Source: Humulus lupulus
Lineage: Eukaryota > Streptophyta > Magnoliopsida > Rosales > Cannabaceae
Direction: 5' to 3'
DNA length: 64,000 nucleotides
Assembly: GCF_963169125.1 (NCBI RefSeq)
Contig: NC_084797.1
Coordinates: 101,085,868-101,149,867, forward strand
Numbering within the stretch: the first letter of the stretch is position 1; the number at the start of each line of letters is the position of its first letter. Below the pieces are notes generated by a model that made no database searches, was not told where the DNA came from, and saw only the letters and a list, made by a program, of their open reading frames with translations. Made by a program: the position numbers and the translations under genes. Positions 22,753 through 34,732 of this stretch are shown one piece after another.

Positions 22753-23371
22753 GTCCTTCAAGTTTTCAAGTATGTTTCTTTTCCATATCATTTCTTTAAA
22801 ACATAGGGGACAATTTTTAGGTTAAGTTTGGGGGAAGGGATTTATTGTATATGTTAGATTGTGTGCTTGTGTTAGTCTGTGTTTTGTTTTTAATTGTGTT
22901 TTTATCTAGGTTGTTTAGAGTGTTAGTTGAATCAAGTTGACAATGATAATATGATTGAATGATGTGATGTATAAATTGAATGGGAATGAAACTATAAAAA
23001 TATGTGTGCTTGGTTGAATATTTCTTTCTACTTTTACTGTGTCCACTCGAATAATTGATAGCTTAATCATGATTTTTGATAAATTTTGTGTGATTGAATA
23101 TTATTTATGCTTTTTGATAAATTGAAATTGGTTTTATCTTAGAACTTGTTTGCTTACTTTTTTAGACCAAATCCTAGATGATACATGCTTATGAAGATGA
23201 TTTAGGCAATTCTTTGGAACGATTGAGTCTTTCAAGCCAACATTGATGTATTAAATCCTTAGTTACCTATTTTTGAGCTTAGTGTGAATCTTTTTGATTT
23301 ATTAAATCTTTTTGTGAATCTTAATGTGAATCTATTTGATACTTTGTTATTATTATTTTTCTTCCCTGTGA
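22753..23371 (+). other. Athila 3' region up to the first insertion
   Basis: A T-rich, non-coding stretch. It holds AAGTTTGGGGGAAGGG at about 22826-22841, which resembles the tract before the 3' LTR at 49435-49451. It ends with TGTGA (23367-23371), the left copy of the target duplication of the solo LTR. Confidence 0.55.
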
Positions 23372-23840
23372 TGTAACGACCCGTATTTTCAAGACTCGAT
23401 AATGCAGAAATATAAATGTTTTCATTTAACAAAATGTCTCAAAAATACGTATAAAAAAACTTTTAAAAAGTTGTATGGCCATACTTAACATTTAATTACA
23501 AACATATTTTATAAAGAGTAGAGTGAGCCTAGTTTAGGAAAATTACACAACATTTCCAAAAAAAAATGGCTTCCCAAAAGGTCGGTCCACATGTACATTT
23601 GCAATGTACACTTCAGCGCTCACTGCTCTGCCTTGCCTTTGTTCTTACCTACATCAGGAAACAACTAGGTAAGTGAAAACGCTTAGTAAGTTCAACTTTA
23701 AAACAAAGCATGCAGAGAATTAGGGTTCCGGATCCATTTGGACCTTACATAATCAATTTCAAGAACGCAAAAGCGTCCTGCCAAACTTATAGTCATGCTT
23801 AATAACCAATGACAAATTATTTCATATAAATAGATAAATT

Positions 23841-23947
23841 CCTGCACTCAGAAAATCCCAGAACAAGCAGATATATTATATCACAACTATATCTTATCAA
23901 CAAATATATCCCTGCACTCAGAAAATCCCAGAGCAAGAAGATATAAT
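23841..23947. repeat. 70-bp tandem duplication in the solo LTR
   Basis: CCTGCACTCAGAAAATCCCA starts at 23841 and again at 23911. The second unit is cut by Tat-B after AGATATAAT and resumes at 35571 (ATATCACAATATAATT), matching the first unit's continuation (ATATCACAACTATATC). This independently confirms the insertion point. Confidence 0.8.
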
Positions 23948-24538
23948 TGTTATCCAAAAAATTGGCATAGATGACGTGGCAAGTGATTCCTGGACACGTG
24001 GCTGACACTTGGAGGAACTTTGCTAGGATATCGACCAGAAGGCACATTATAAGCAGTAGGCAGCCTAGTCTTACCCTCGAGCAGTCTGGTCGATGGTTCC
24101 GTGTACTTCATGATGTTACTATAAAGATCTTTGTAAATCCCGAAATTGACTCCCATAATCTCCTGAGTATCCGATTATTTAGGAGAGAATATATGTAACA
24201 AATTCATGTAATCCCCCTTGAGCCTATAAATAGAGAAAGATAGCTCAAGGAAGGGACTTTTTGCTTTCGAATTATTTGAGACTAGAGTAATTCTATCTGA
24301 GATATTGTATTGTTCTACAGAGGTTAGTGAAACTCATTGAACCCTAGTTCTTTGATCACTCCTTTGACTCTCACATCAATAACAATCTAAGTGGACGTAG
24401 GTTATTACCAGACTCTGGGGCCGAACCACTATAAAATATCGTGTTCTTATTATTTTCTTCATCACGTTCTTTTCAACGCATTCATCCACGTCAAGCATAT
24501 TTTGACTCCATGTCAGTTGAACAAAATCAGGGTCAACA
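23948..24538 (+). repeat. Tat-B 5' LTR
   Basis: Starts TGTTATCCAAAA and ends GGGTCAACA. A TATA box (TATAAATA) is at 24225-24232. The next bases, TTCTGGTGCTTTCATTGAGA, occupy the primer-site position, but I cannot assign a tRNA with confidence. The minus-strand frame at 23950-24156 recurs in the 3' LTR and is not a gene. Confidence 0.95.
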
Positions 24539-24574
24539 TTCTGGTGCTTTCATTGAGAGCTTGATATATCACTG

Positions 24575-26710
24575 TTGAAAAAACCAATGGAGAAAACTGC
24601 AAGGAAAACTGGACAGGCGGCCGCCGCTGCACCATCAAACCCACCTCCTCCTCCTCCTCTTGCAAGTGTGGCTGAGGATGAGCCACATTTGGACTTTGAG
24701 GATGAAGAAATGGATGACGTGACACTGAAAAGTACTCTGGGGGTGTTGCACGAAGAATTGGCCAATCTGAGGGCCAATTAAGAAAGTACTGCCGAAATCA
24801 TGGTGCGGCAGCAACAAGAGATTGAACGGCAGCGCGCGGAGTTAAGCGAAAGGCAGGCGGAGATGGACCGATGCCAGAGCGAAGCCATGGCAGCCCTCGA
24901 GGCAGCCTTGCAATTGGCTAGGAATCAGGCCGCACCTGTCTCGCAGCCTGATCAACCTACGAATGGGCCACCCCACAGGGGTCCCAATCCTAGCCCGCCT
25001 ATCCAACCCTCGAGCCCGCAAAGGCCCGAGCAACCTCAGGTGCCTCATGACGATGTCCCACAGGACCCTGAGGCACAACCTCAATCCCAAGCTGGTCGCA
25101 GAAATCCCCCGCATCAGAGGCAGAATAGGACCGAGCATCAGCCTCGCAGTCCTAGACGCCATAGGGGCGACGAGCTTAACCTTCCGAACAGAGGTCAGAA
25201 TCCCCCTGGCAACAGGAGGAACTCAGAGTTAGGCTCTGAGGTCTGGGGTTCCCCACGGCATGATAATGCACGGGGACGCAACGACCAGCGCAGGCCACCC
25301 TCTAACGCTCGGGACGCTTCAGCCCAGGATGGAATCACCATAGCCAATCAAGATTCAGAGATGGCCATGGGTATAATGAAGCTGACTCAAGCAAAGGAAA
25401 TGTCGGTCGGAGGAATGAAGAAAGAGGTGGGGGCAGGAGCCAGATACCTCAAGATGACCAACCCAATAGACGGAATGCTGGGGGGCAGCCCAGGCAAAAT
25501 AATGTCTTCAACCGGCTCAGAACTAGCGAGCAACGGAGAAGAGATGAGGACTTGAGAGATGTACTCAATGATCGCCGCGAGCGACATGGCGAGAACATTC
25601 TCCCCAGCGACAGAGGCCACGGCGATTCCTGTCCCTGTACAGGCCCAGATAGATGCCCTCAACCAGGTGGTACAACAGCTGGTCGGGGGAAGAACATCTC
25701 ATATCAACCACGACAGGAGGAAAGGCACTCCTTTCGTCCAGAGGATAGCTATGGAAGAGACTCCTACCAAGTTTAAAATGCCTACGCTTCCGAACTTTGA
25801 TGGGTACAGTGACCCGGTATCTCACGTCAATAAGTTTGAGATACAAATGGACATTCAGAAAGTGTTTGAAGATGCTCGGTGCAGGATCTTCCCTGCAACA
25901 CTTTCTGATGTCGCACAGGAGTGGTTTTTTAAGTTCCCTCCTACAAGCATAGTTTCCTGGGAAATGCTTGTAAGGGAGTTTTACGGACAATTCTACGCAG
26001 GTCGTGTGCATCTGACCGAGGCGAACCAGCTGGTTGAAATTCGCCAGCAGGATGGAGAAACGCTGAAGGACTACATCCAGCGCCTTATGCGAGAAGCAGT
26101 TGGAGCGAAGACAGTGGGGGACGAAGGCAAAATGATGGCCATAACCGCAGGGGTTAGGCGTCGCTCCCCCCTTTGGAAGAGACTCCGCAAAGATGGGGTT
26201 AGAACTACCCAGGAGTTCTTGGATCGGGCTAATCGTTACATCAAGCTCGAAGATGCCATAGCCGATGATGGAAAGTCTTCAGGCAAGGATAAGAAGGCTG
26301 CCAAGCCCGCCAAAGCCGCCAATGGGTCTAAACCTAACGGCAACGGCAAAGGCAATAGGAACGGTAACGGCAATGGCAAGAATGGTGGAAAATGGCCACA
26401 CAATGAGCCTTCTACCTCCGACAATAAACGAGCCAAGGGTAACCGTTATGAACCTCGGTTCACTAACTGCACTGCCCTTGTTGAGTCTCGGGGAGAGGTT
26501 TATCAGGGCACGAGTTCTAGTGTGCCTTATAAGAAGCCTGCCCCCATTCGAAAGAATATTTTGAAAAGAGACACTACCAAGTTCTGTCGTTATCATAACG
26601 ACTACGGACATGACACCAACAAATGCAACCAGTTGAGAGACGAAATCGAGTTCCTTATCAGACAAGGACACTTGAGAAGATACGTACGGGCCTCGGGAAA
26701 TTCCCAATGA
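24575..26710 (+). pseudogene. Tat-B gag
   Basis: It starts with an acidic, Pro-rich segment (ASVAEDEPHLDFEDEEMDDV), then a Gln/Glu-rich helix (RQQQEIERQRAELSERQAEM) and a Pro/Arg-rich stretch. A TAA lies at 24779-24781. Between about 25356 and 25640 the Tat-like reading moves to another frame (RRRDEDLRDVLNDRRERHGE) and then returns, so two frameshifts are present. The capsid core follows (about 25770-26250: KFKMPTLPNFDGYSDPVSHV, FPATLSDVAQEWFFKFPP). It ends with CRYHNDYGHDTNKCNQLRDE and TGA at 26708-26710. Confidence 0.85.
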
Positions 26711-27508
26711 GAAGCTCCAGGTGGCAACGAGCAAGTGCCCGCACGCCAACGCTCGCCACCTTTGCAGCCTGCCCCCATGACTGGCACACTGTTAACCATT
26801 TCTGGAGGCCCGCACCTTGCGGGAAATAGTGGAAAGGCCAGGGAACGATACGCTCGGACTTTGCGCCACGACCAGGACATCGAGATGATGACTGTGGAGG
26901 ACCGTGCGCCAAAAAAGGCTCGATCAGAAGAGGGTGAGATAACCTTCACTGATAGCGATGCCCAGCATGTCTGGTTCCCACATTCCGATCCGCTGGTCGT
27001 GGACATCCAAATGGCCAACATGATGGTGAAGAGAGTGCTGGTCGATACAGGAAGTTCGGTGAATATCCTGTATAAGCCTTCGCTGGAGCGCATGAAATTA
27101 TCCGTTAAGGACCTGGAGCCTTGCAACCAAACAATATACGGCTTCTCTGGTGAGGGACTCGCCCCTGTTGGATCAATCAGACTACCAGTGATGACAGGTA
27201 CAGCGCCTGCTACCAGGACATTACTCGCTACTTTTGTAGTAGTCGATTGTCCTTCGGCGTACAATGCCGTCATTGGGAGGCCTATACTGGTTGATCTACG
27301 GGCCGTTATCTCTATGTGGCACTTAGCCATGAAGTTCGCGACAGACGCAGGGGTAGGACGCGTGTTGGGGAACCAGAGGGAAGCCAGAGAGTGCTACAAT
27401 GCCTCAGTCATGAAGGCGAAAAAGGGAACATCAAAGAGCACTACCTCAGATAGGTTGCAAATGGAAATTGATACACAAGCTCAATCCGGTGATGAGGTCA
27501 CCAAATAG
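26711..27508 (+). pseudogene. Tat-B aspartic protease
   Basis: It is in the same frame as gag, separated only by the gag stop, so gag-protease was probably one frame. The active site VLVDTGSSVNIL is intact (Asp codon at 27044-27046). YGFSGEGLAPVGSIRLP and YNAVIGRPILVDLRAVISMW follow, with the C-terminal ARECYNASVMK. It ends at TAG near 27508; RT lies in another frame. The product would mature Gag and Pol. Confidence 0.85.
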
Positions 27509-27649
27509 GGTGTTGCCCAAAGTGAGGATAGAGATCTAGATCCTCGCTTTGGGGATTTTGGAGAGAACGTTGGACCCGTCGAGGACCTGGAAGAGGTCCA
27601 ACTCGACGAAAAAGACCCGACCAGAGTCGTGAAGGTCGGGAAAACTTAG

Positions 27650-28638
27650 AACTAACCACAAAGCATGCACTGGTGGAATTTTTGCGAAAGAACCAGGAGG
27701 TTTTTGCCTGGTCACACAAAGACATGGATGGGATAGACCCTGCAGTTATCAGCCATGTCCTAAACATAGACAAGACTTTTCCACCCGTGCAACAAAAAAG
27801 AAGGCTGCTCGATAAGGTTCAATCGAGAGCCTTAAAAGAAGAAGTTGAAAGATTAAAGGAGAATGGGTTCATCAGGGTGGCATTTTATCCATTGTGGGTC
27901 TCCAATCCAGTGCTGGTTCCCAAGCCTAATGGAAAATGGCGAACCTACGTGGATTTTACAGACCTCAATAAAGCCTGCCCAAAGGATTGCTTCCCACTCC
28001 CAAGAATCGACCAGCTAGTCGATGCTACCGTAGGACACGAGATCCTCTCGTTCATGGATGCATATTCGGGCTACAATCAGATTAGCATGCATCCCCCTGA
28101 CAACGATCACACCAGCTTTCGGACCGATACGGGCTTATACTATTATAAAGTAATGCTCTTCGGACTGAAAAACGCAGGTGCGACTTACCAGCGGCTAGTC
28201 AACCACATGTTTAAAGAGCTGATCGGAGTAAACATGGAGGTATACGTGGACGACATGCTAGTAAAGTCTAAAAAGGCAGAAGGACATGTGAAGGATTTAC
28301 AAGAATGTTTTGATGTATTGAACGAATACCAAATGAAGTTAAATCCCCTCAAATGTTCCTTCAGAGTTGGATCAGGGAAGGTTTTGGGGTTCATTGTAAA
28401 CTCAAGAGGAATCGAGGCTAACCCCGATAAGATAAGAGCCCTGATTGACATGAAATCACTAGAGAAGATCAAAGATGTACAAAGTTTAACCAGGAGAATC
28501 GCAGCCCTGAGTAGATTTATTTCGAAGTCAACAGACAAATGTGTCCCTTTTTTCAATCTACTTAGGGGCAATAAGAAGTTTGAATGGACAGGAGACTGTG
28601 AACAAGCTTTTCAGGCCTTAAAGGTGCATATGGCATAG
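27650..28638 (+). pseudogene. Tat-B reverse transcriptase
   Basis: One open frame covers the whole RT: LVEFLRKNQEVFAWSHKDMD, NPVLVPKPNGKWRTYVDFTD, KDCFPLPRIDQLVDA, FMDAYSGYNQISMHPPDNDH, the active site EVYVDDMLVKSKK at about 28235-28270 with both Asp kept, and VLGFIVNSRGIEANPDKIRA. It ends at a TAG (28636-28638) inside the link to RNase H. This is the best preserved domain of Tat-B. Confidence 0.9.
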
Positions 28639-28989
28639 CCTCCCATTTTATCAAAGCCAATCGATGGAGAAACTTTGTTCATTTACCTGGCGATCACTGA
28701 AGTTGCTGCTAGTGCAGTACTAGTACGAGTGGAAGAAGGCGTACAAAAAGCGGTCTACTATGTTAGCAAGAGGCTGATCGGGCCAGAACTGAGATATCCA
28801 CCCATTGAAAGGTTAGCATATTGCTTAATCCTGGCCTCAAGGAAGCTACGCCCTTACTTCCAAGCCCATCCCATCATAGTTTTAACCGACCAACCCCTTT
28901 GGCAAGTCCTCCAAAAACCCGAGGCGGCTGGGCACTTATTAAAATGGGCAATTGAACTAGGGCAGTTCGATATCACATATTCACTGTGA
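28639..28989 (+). pseudogene. Tat-B RT-linked RNase H
   Basis: In the RT frame after the TAG: LFIYLAITEVAASAVLVRVE, AVYYVSKRLIGPELRYPPIE and PIIVLTDQPLWQVLQKPEAA. It stops at TGA after FDITYSL (28987-28989), where the family continues. In gypsy elements with two RNase H domains this first one is thought to be degenerate in catalysis; that is family knowledge, not visible here. Confidence 0.8.
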
Positions 28990-29084
28990 ACAGCAGTAAA
29001 AGGACAAGTCTTGGAAGTTATTCACCGAACTCCCAGATAGCGAACAGTGCGAACAACCTAGTGCGCCTGAGCCTCAAGAGAAAG

Positions 29085-29500
29085 CTCCTTCGTGGAAGTT
29101 ATTCACGGATGGGTCGTCCAATGATTCCCACGCAGGAGCGGGAGTGATATTGATAACGTCGGAAGGGCATCGATTTCACTGCGCCATTAGGTTCGACTTC
29201 ACCGCGTCAAATAATGAAGCCGAATACGAAGCACTCCTCGCTGGACTGAGAATGGCCAAAGACATGGGCATAAAGACGCTTGATATTTACAGCGATTCAT
29301 AGCTGGTGGTGAATCAAGTTCTAGGGGAATATCAAGCGCGGGGCTTAAAAATAGTGGCCTACTTGAATAAAACTAAAGACCTGCTAGCCCAGCTTACGAA
29401 GTATACCCTCCAGCAAATATCGCAGGATCAAAATTCAAACGCAGATGCCTTAGCCAAACTCGCGAGCGCGAAAGATGATGACACTTTGAACATTGTGTCA
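29085..29500 (+). pseudogene. Tat-B second (archaeal-type) RNase H
   Basis: SWKLFTDGSSNDSHAGAG, NNEAEYEALLAGLRMAKDMG, YSDS, a TAG at 29300-29302 where the family has Gln, then LVVNQVLGEYQARGLKIVAY and NSNADALAKLASAK. The Asp, Glu, Asp and Asp positions expected of an RNase H fold are present. A second RNase H between the first one and integrase is a recognised Tat trait. The single stop splits it. Confidence 0.85.
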
Positions 29501-30804
29501 GTAGAAAGATTGAGTGAGCCAAGCATACAAGCGGATGAAGCCAGTATGGAAATTCGAATGGAGGATACATGGATGGCACCTTACTTGGAGTATCTGACAA
29601 ATGGTGTGCTACCAACAGATAGAAACAAAGCCAGAACTCTACAAAGGCAGGTGGCTAGGTACATACTGGTCGATGGTGTTATGTACCGGAGAGGGTATTC
29701 AATGCCACTACTCAGATGCATTACGCCAGAAAAAGCTAAGGAACTAATGAAAGAGGTGCATGAAGGCTTCTGCAGGGATCACACTGGGGGGCAGAGTTTG
29801 GCAAAGAAGATTCTAAGGCAAGGCTACTTATGGCCGACCATGAATGAAGATTCGATGGAGTTTGTACGAAGATGCGATAAATGTCAAACGTTTTCCAAAA
29901 TTCCACGAGCAGCTCCAAACGAGTTGAAACAGATGCAGAGTCTGTGGCCTTTTGCGGTATGGGGGATAGATTTGATTGGATCCCTGCCCACGGGAAAAGG
30001 TGGAGTGAAGTACGCAGTCGTGGCAGTCGACTACTTCACCAAATGGGCCGAAGCTGAACCACTCGCTACCATAACGACCAAGAAAGTTCTTGACTTTGTC
30101 ATCAAGAACATTGTTTGCCGGTATGGTTTTCCCCGAAAGATCGTTTCAGACAATGGAACCCAATTTGACAGCGACTTATTCACCGACTTCTGCGAAAGGC
30201 ACAGAGTTATTAAAAGCTTTTCGTCAGTTGCGCATCCCCAAGCAAACGGGCAGGTCGAGGCCGTGAATAAAACTCTTAAGGACACCCTGAAGAAGAGGCT
30301 TGAAGACGCTAAAGGAGCATGGCCAGAGCAGCTGCCTGAAGTCCTCTGGTCGTATAGAACGTCTCACCGAACAGTGACAGGTCATACCCCATTTTCCTTA
30401 GCCTACGGATATGAGGCTATGTTACCTGTCGAGTTAGATCCCCCCTCACATCGACGCATAACATACGACCAGGACCAGAATAGCCAACTGATGATGGAGT
30501 CCATAGACTCAATTGATGAGATATGGGAGAAAGCCCAACTCCGAGTTGCTGCATACCAGCAAAAGGTCGCCCGGTACTTTAACTCAAAAGTAAAAGAAAG
30601 AAAATTCAACGTCGGTGACTTGGTGCTACGACGAGTTTTCTTAAATACCCGCGACCCCACTGCTGGAGTACTCGGACCTAATTGGGAAGGACCTTAACAG
30701 ATTGAAGAAGTCTTTCATCCGGGCACCTACAAACTTGCATGCCTAAACGGAGATCTCGTTCCACGTTATTGGAATGGAGCACATCTGCGCCAGTGTTATC
30801 AGTG
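29501..30804 (+). pseudogene. Tat-B integrase
   Basis: The HHCC finger reads EVHEGFCRDHTGGQ, then CDKCQ. The core has Asp in WGIDLIGSLP, Asp in KIVSDNGTQFDS and Glu in NGQVEAVNKTLKD, so the DDE triad is complete. The C-terminal domain has NSKVKERKFNVGDLVLRR. A TAA after GPNWEGP (about 30695-30697) comes before the natural end HLRQCYQ at about 30804. A truncated integrase lacking only the last 35 codons could be read from the frame opening at 29306. Confidence 0.9.
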
Positions 30805-31494
30805 AACAGTCCTTTTTAAAGGACTGGCTTGTATTAAATTTTACTTTTTACAAGTTTCGCAAAAAGGGTTAGCCACATTGTATGGCTAATCGCTTATATA
30901 TGTAAGATCCTTTTTTTTTAGGATCACTCGTAAAGACATGTTTAGTCCATTTTTAATACGAGATTATACGGGACTGTGCGCAGCCAGTCATTCTTGCCAA
31001 CCTTTGTAAATTTATTTTTACATGTATTTGTTCATTACGTGTGTTGTTTTTCTGTATTACAAGTATTATGTTTCCTACCAAGCAGAAATGTTGGAACAGG
31101 TCGTGGTCAAGGCAAGTGACCCAGGACCTAAAGCTCCTCGATCACTTGGGGGGCATATAAGGCACATCGATAGCAAAGCGTACCATGAGGTATGTAAACA
31201 CATGAACAAAATAAGTGAAAGCATGCTAGGGTAGTTAGAGTATTTTTCAAAATTCATATTTTGTTAAATCAAACCAAAGTACTATGCTAAGTTCGGTCAT
31301 ACGGACAAATGTTATAGTAAATGAAAATATTATAACATTATAATGCAATCTTTTGCACCGCAAGCATCACTGCTTGGATGTAATTATTCGAATAAAAGGA
31401 AAGTTTGCTGCCCATGTAGCAAATCCAAAAAAGATAGTCTTTACATCACAACCCGTGAGTCGTGTAATTAAAGAAAAATAAAAAGAAAATAAGT
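30805..31494 (+). other. Tat-B region between pol and the antisense gene
   Basis: Non-coding 3' region, T-rich, with the pol stop on its left and the 3' end of the antisense gene on its right. A short plus-strand frame at 31022-31234 shows no domain. The two converging genes share this stretch as their 3' untranslated space. Confidence 0.5.
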
Positions 31495-32118
31495 TTAAGG
31501 AGCAGTAGGAGCAGGAGGGTCTTGCTTAGCAGTCTGGTTAGCCTCATCCTCAACAACTCCTCCTTCCTCTGCGCCAGCGGCCGGCTGGATGCTTGGGGAA
31601 GCAGGGATCCTTGCTCTTTCCTCTTCTTTGGCCAATCGAGTAGTGCAGCGGGCTAGCTCAACATTCCTGATATCTTCTTAAAGGTAGTCAAAGTTGGCAC
31701 CCTGGTTGTGTTTCCAGAAGTTATACAAACACTAAAGCGTCGCATTCTTATACCTTTCCAGATTCTTGACGTTCGCAAGCTTCAGTTGCTCTATTTGACT
31801 CTCAAGATCAGCCATGGCCTTGTCGTTGGCAAGATTCTCCTCTTTGAGTCTCTTGCATTCGCGATATTGGACTCGGCTGGCCTCCTGGTACTCCTCCCTC
31901 TGCTTCCTCAAAGCTGCCTTCGAAGCTTCGACCTCCGCCAGCTTTGCCACCGCAGCGTCCTTCTGCTGGGTGACCGCCTCCAACTCCCCGGCATGGCTGG
32001 CTTCTGCAGCCTGAAGCTCCTCAGCAGCTTTCGCCTGGTATCTCTCGATGGTCTTTGCCCGAACCTGGTCGATGGTAGCCTGGGCACGGGTGCGACAAGC
32101 AGTTGCGGTCAGCAAGGC

Positions 32119-32193
32119 CTGTGGACAAAGGATAAAGTTAGAATCTGTTGCAAAAAATAAAAGACTAAGGCCAAAGAGATAAGAAGCACTTAC
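32119..32193 (-). other. Intron 3 of the Tat-B antisense gene (75 nt)
   Basis: Donor GCCAGC|GTAAGTGC, acceptor CTTTGTCCACAG|GCCTTG, phase 0. Removal joins LNEMAS to ALLTATACRTRAQ and makes the coiled coil continuous. Confidence 0.85.
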
Positions 32194-32615
32194 GCTGGCC
32201 ATTTCGTTTAGGGCCCTGTTCAGAATTTGGTCGACCACCATTTTCTCTGCCTCAACCATCGCATCCTTACAAAGATCGTACTTCATGATGTGTGCAAGGC
32301 GGTCCTTGGCTGATCGCAAGGCGCGGTTCGAGAATTTGTCCCCAAGAGCTTCGTCCCGCTGGGTTTGTTCTTTGGCGGCTGCAGGTGGAGAGTTCTTCGT
32401 AGCAGGTGGGGTTTCCTTCTCGACAGGAATCGCAGGCTGGGCAGAAGTTTGCCCAGTTGGCGCATCATTGGGAGGATCTTCTGTTCGACTCTTCTTGGCA
32501 GGAGGTCCTTGGCTCGATTCGTCGTTATGCCTCCTGGACGTTTTTCACCGAACCAGAGGAACTTCTACTTCCTCCTCAGTCTGTTATAAATCGAAGACGT
32601 TGGGAGTGGCCATAT

Positions 32616-32703
32616 CTGCACACAAGAAAACATATGCAAATGATAAGATAAAGGCAGATAAAAACTCTTTATAAAACAGAAAAGAGGTCACAATGTTTAA
32701 TAC
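32616..32703 (-). other. Intron 2 of the Tat-B antisense gene (88 nt)
   Basis: Donor AGCTCG|GTATTAAAC (one base later gives the same frame logic only with the G-G junction as drawn), acceptor TTCTTGTGTGCAG|ATATGG. The phase matches the flanking exons, taking the reading from exon 2 (Cys-Ser-Ser) into Met-Ala-Thr-Pro of exon 3. Confidence 0.75.
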
Positions 32704-33225
32704 CCGAGCTACAACTACTAGTCGCTATACTATTGACTCTATTAGTCACACACTCACTATCTGGCACGAAGAAGTGTGGCCCTAGATTTGGAGCATACGT
32801 AAAGTTGCCCTCCCCGTCAAACAAGTGACAGGGAATTGGCAAGCTATTTAAAAGCAAAATAACTGTACCGTTTTCATCGGAGGATTCCCCCAAGTTCACA
32901 ACAGATTCTGTTGCCTTTTGTTTCCCCTTGCCTTGGGGTGCAGAAGGCCTTTCTGCGGAAGGATTTCCCGTGGGTTCCCTGATGGTAACCCCCGTCGGCC
33001 TCCTTCGCGAAGGGGATACGGGGGGTTGCTGCTCGGTAACCCCCTCGGCAGTGGCATCAGCAACCACGGGTCCTCTTGTTTCATGGCGAGGAGCCAGGAG
33101 GCCAGATAGCCTCAAATTTTCATCAGTAACCAGGGACTTGATGCTTTTTTCTGCGTTTGTCATCCTGGCCAATGCGGTGGACCTCAACACCATGTCTGGT
33201 GTTGGGGTCGGATGTAACCATGGGC

Positions 33226-33305
33226 CTGAAAGACAAAGTGTACTTTAAGAAAAATGAAGGAAAATTCGCTGATGAAAAGTATCGACCAGTAAAAACAGCA
33301 CTTAC
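33226..33305 (-). other. Intron 1 of the Tat-B antisense gene (80 nt)
   Basis: The donor GGAG|GTAAGTGCTG and acceptor ACTTTGTCTTTCAG|GCCC are strong plant consensus sites. The interior is T-rich. It splits a codon after the first base. Without removal the frame ends soon after the donor in an unrelated tail; with removal the frame runs on through exon 2. Confidence 0.85.
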
Positions 33306-34140
33306 CTCCTTGGGCGAAGGCCAGGTTGTTGCTGGTCATGTCCGGAGTAAGGAAGTACTCCTTGCTGTACTGCCCCACGTTGGATATGTGCGTGGTGTCA
33401 CTCAGGAACATCCCGTTTGTCTCCTGGTGACAAAGATGGAAGAAGCCCGTCCCATACTGTTGAGGGTTGGACTTGAGGTCGAAGAGATAATTGACCTCAT
33501 GGGGGGTAGGTTCTGGCCATTTTTTAAGTTTGTACAGGATATAGAGTGCGGCCAACATTCTATATCCATTCAGAGTAATTTGGAAGGGGGCGACACCAAA
33601 ATAGTCATCCACCCCCTGATAAAAAGGATGTAGAGGGAGGGTAGCCCCCGCCTCTATATGATACCTAGACCAAGCACTATAAACATCTCCGGGAAGGTTA
33701 GCCCTTTGGTCTGCAGCAGGAATCTTGAGATTGACCCCTGTGAGAGGATACTTCCTAAGGTAGTTGGCAAGCATCCGAGGAGTGACTTGGCTGGTCGGGG
33801 AGAGATACCACTCGACATCAGGCAGATTATGATGACGAGGACGGGCTCTAGTTTGGATATTTGGGTCAGGAGCGGGAATTTCTTGACCATTGGTCGAAGG
33901 AACCCTAGCCTGTGAATTAGGTTGGGCAGGAGAGTTTGGGCTATCTTCGGAGTCAGGTCTTTTCTTGCCTAAGGATTTAGAACAGGCCATTTGAAGAGGA
34001 GATGGGCGAGGTCTAGGAGAAGATCGTGAGAAAGGGATCTCGTGAATTCTGTCGGTCGGTTGTTCTTCGCCTTCGAGCAGCTGGGCAAGAAGATCATCAT
34101 CGATGGGCCGTTCACCTCCCCACAAATCTGGCATTAAAGT

Positions 34141-34561
34141 CTGCAAACAGAAGAATGGGGAGGTGAGGATAGAGAACTTTTAAGACTTTTTAGAATAACG
34201 TTGTTCGAGTATAAAAGTTAAGCTTTTATACAGCAGCATTCTAACAAAAGCTAAAAAAAATTTCACACGAACAGTTTGAGAAATGGATCAAAGGGTGAAA
34301 GCAAAAAGTTTTTCGTAAAAGCTTTTTCAACTCCCCTTAGGGCGGGAAAAACCTATTTTTCAGCTGGCCTAAAAATCGAATTTTTACTTCGGTTTTACGT
34401 CCTAAAAAGTATGATCCCAACTATCAAACTAACTCGCAACTTTTTTCACCCACAAGACATTCTACTGACAAGCATCTCAACCCAGAAGTAGATAAACTCA
34501 ACAGTCAACATACAGAAACATGCATTACAAGAATATGAAGCATAAAGGGTCAAAGACTTAC
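34141..34561 (-). other. 5'-UTR intron of the Tat-B antisense gene (421 nt)
   Basis: Donor TTTCTG|GTAAGTCTTTG at 34561 and acceptor CTTCTGTTTGCAG|ACTTTA at 34141, 6 nt before the ATG. The intron is T-rich on the minus strand. The same arrangement is seen in Tat-C (57841-58224, 9 nt before its ATG). Confidence 0.7.
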
Positions 34562-34732
34562 CAGAAAGAAGGTCGTGGAGATTGGTAAGAATTTTCGGAG
34601 ATCAGGGAACTCTCGGGCTGAGTCTTGAGAACGCAGAAGGACGGTCTCTGGAAGAAAATGGAAGCTCTGGTTTTAGGGTTTCTTGAAAGAGCAATGGCGT
34701 GTGTAAAAAGAAAAAGGGAACTTTGGAGATGT

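Larger units (their letters stand above)
31495..34134 (-). pseudogene. Spliced antisense gene of Tat-B (gypsy-type transposon domain plus coiled coil)
   Basis: Opposite to gag-pol. Exons: 34134-33306 (ATG at 34132-34134), 33225-32704, 32615-32194, 32118-31495. Introns (80, 88, 75 nt) all begin GT and end AG; the first two donors read GTAAGT and GTATTA, the third GTAAGT. Joined exons total 2397 nt, exactly 799 codons in one frame. Exon 1 holds YLRKYPLTGVNLKI, LPLHPFYQGVDDYFGVAPFQ and MLAALYILYKL, which I match to the 'putative gypsy type transposon' domain (Pfam Transposase_28, from memory). Exons 3-4 give a long Ala/Glu/Lys coiled coil, the motif FWKHNQGANFDYL and an acidic Pro/Ala tail. TAA and TGA in exon 3, and TAG (31732-31734) and TAA in exon 4, break it. 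Function is unknown. Confidence 0.8.

Noticed and set aside
24539..24560. Specific tRNA assignment for the Tat-B primer-binding site
   Set aside because: The sequence after the LTR does not match a tRNA 3' end that I can name with confidence.
26279..27330. Minus-strand frames of up to 242 codons opposite Tat-B gag and protease
   Set aside because: They overlap clearly recognised gag and protease in the sense frame; composition is a mirror of those genes.
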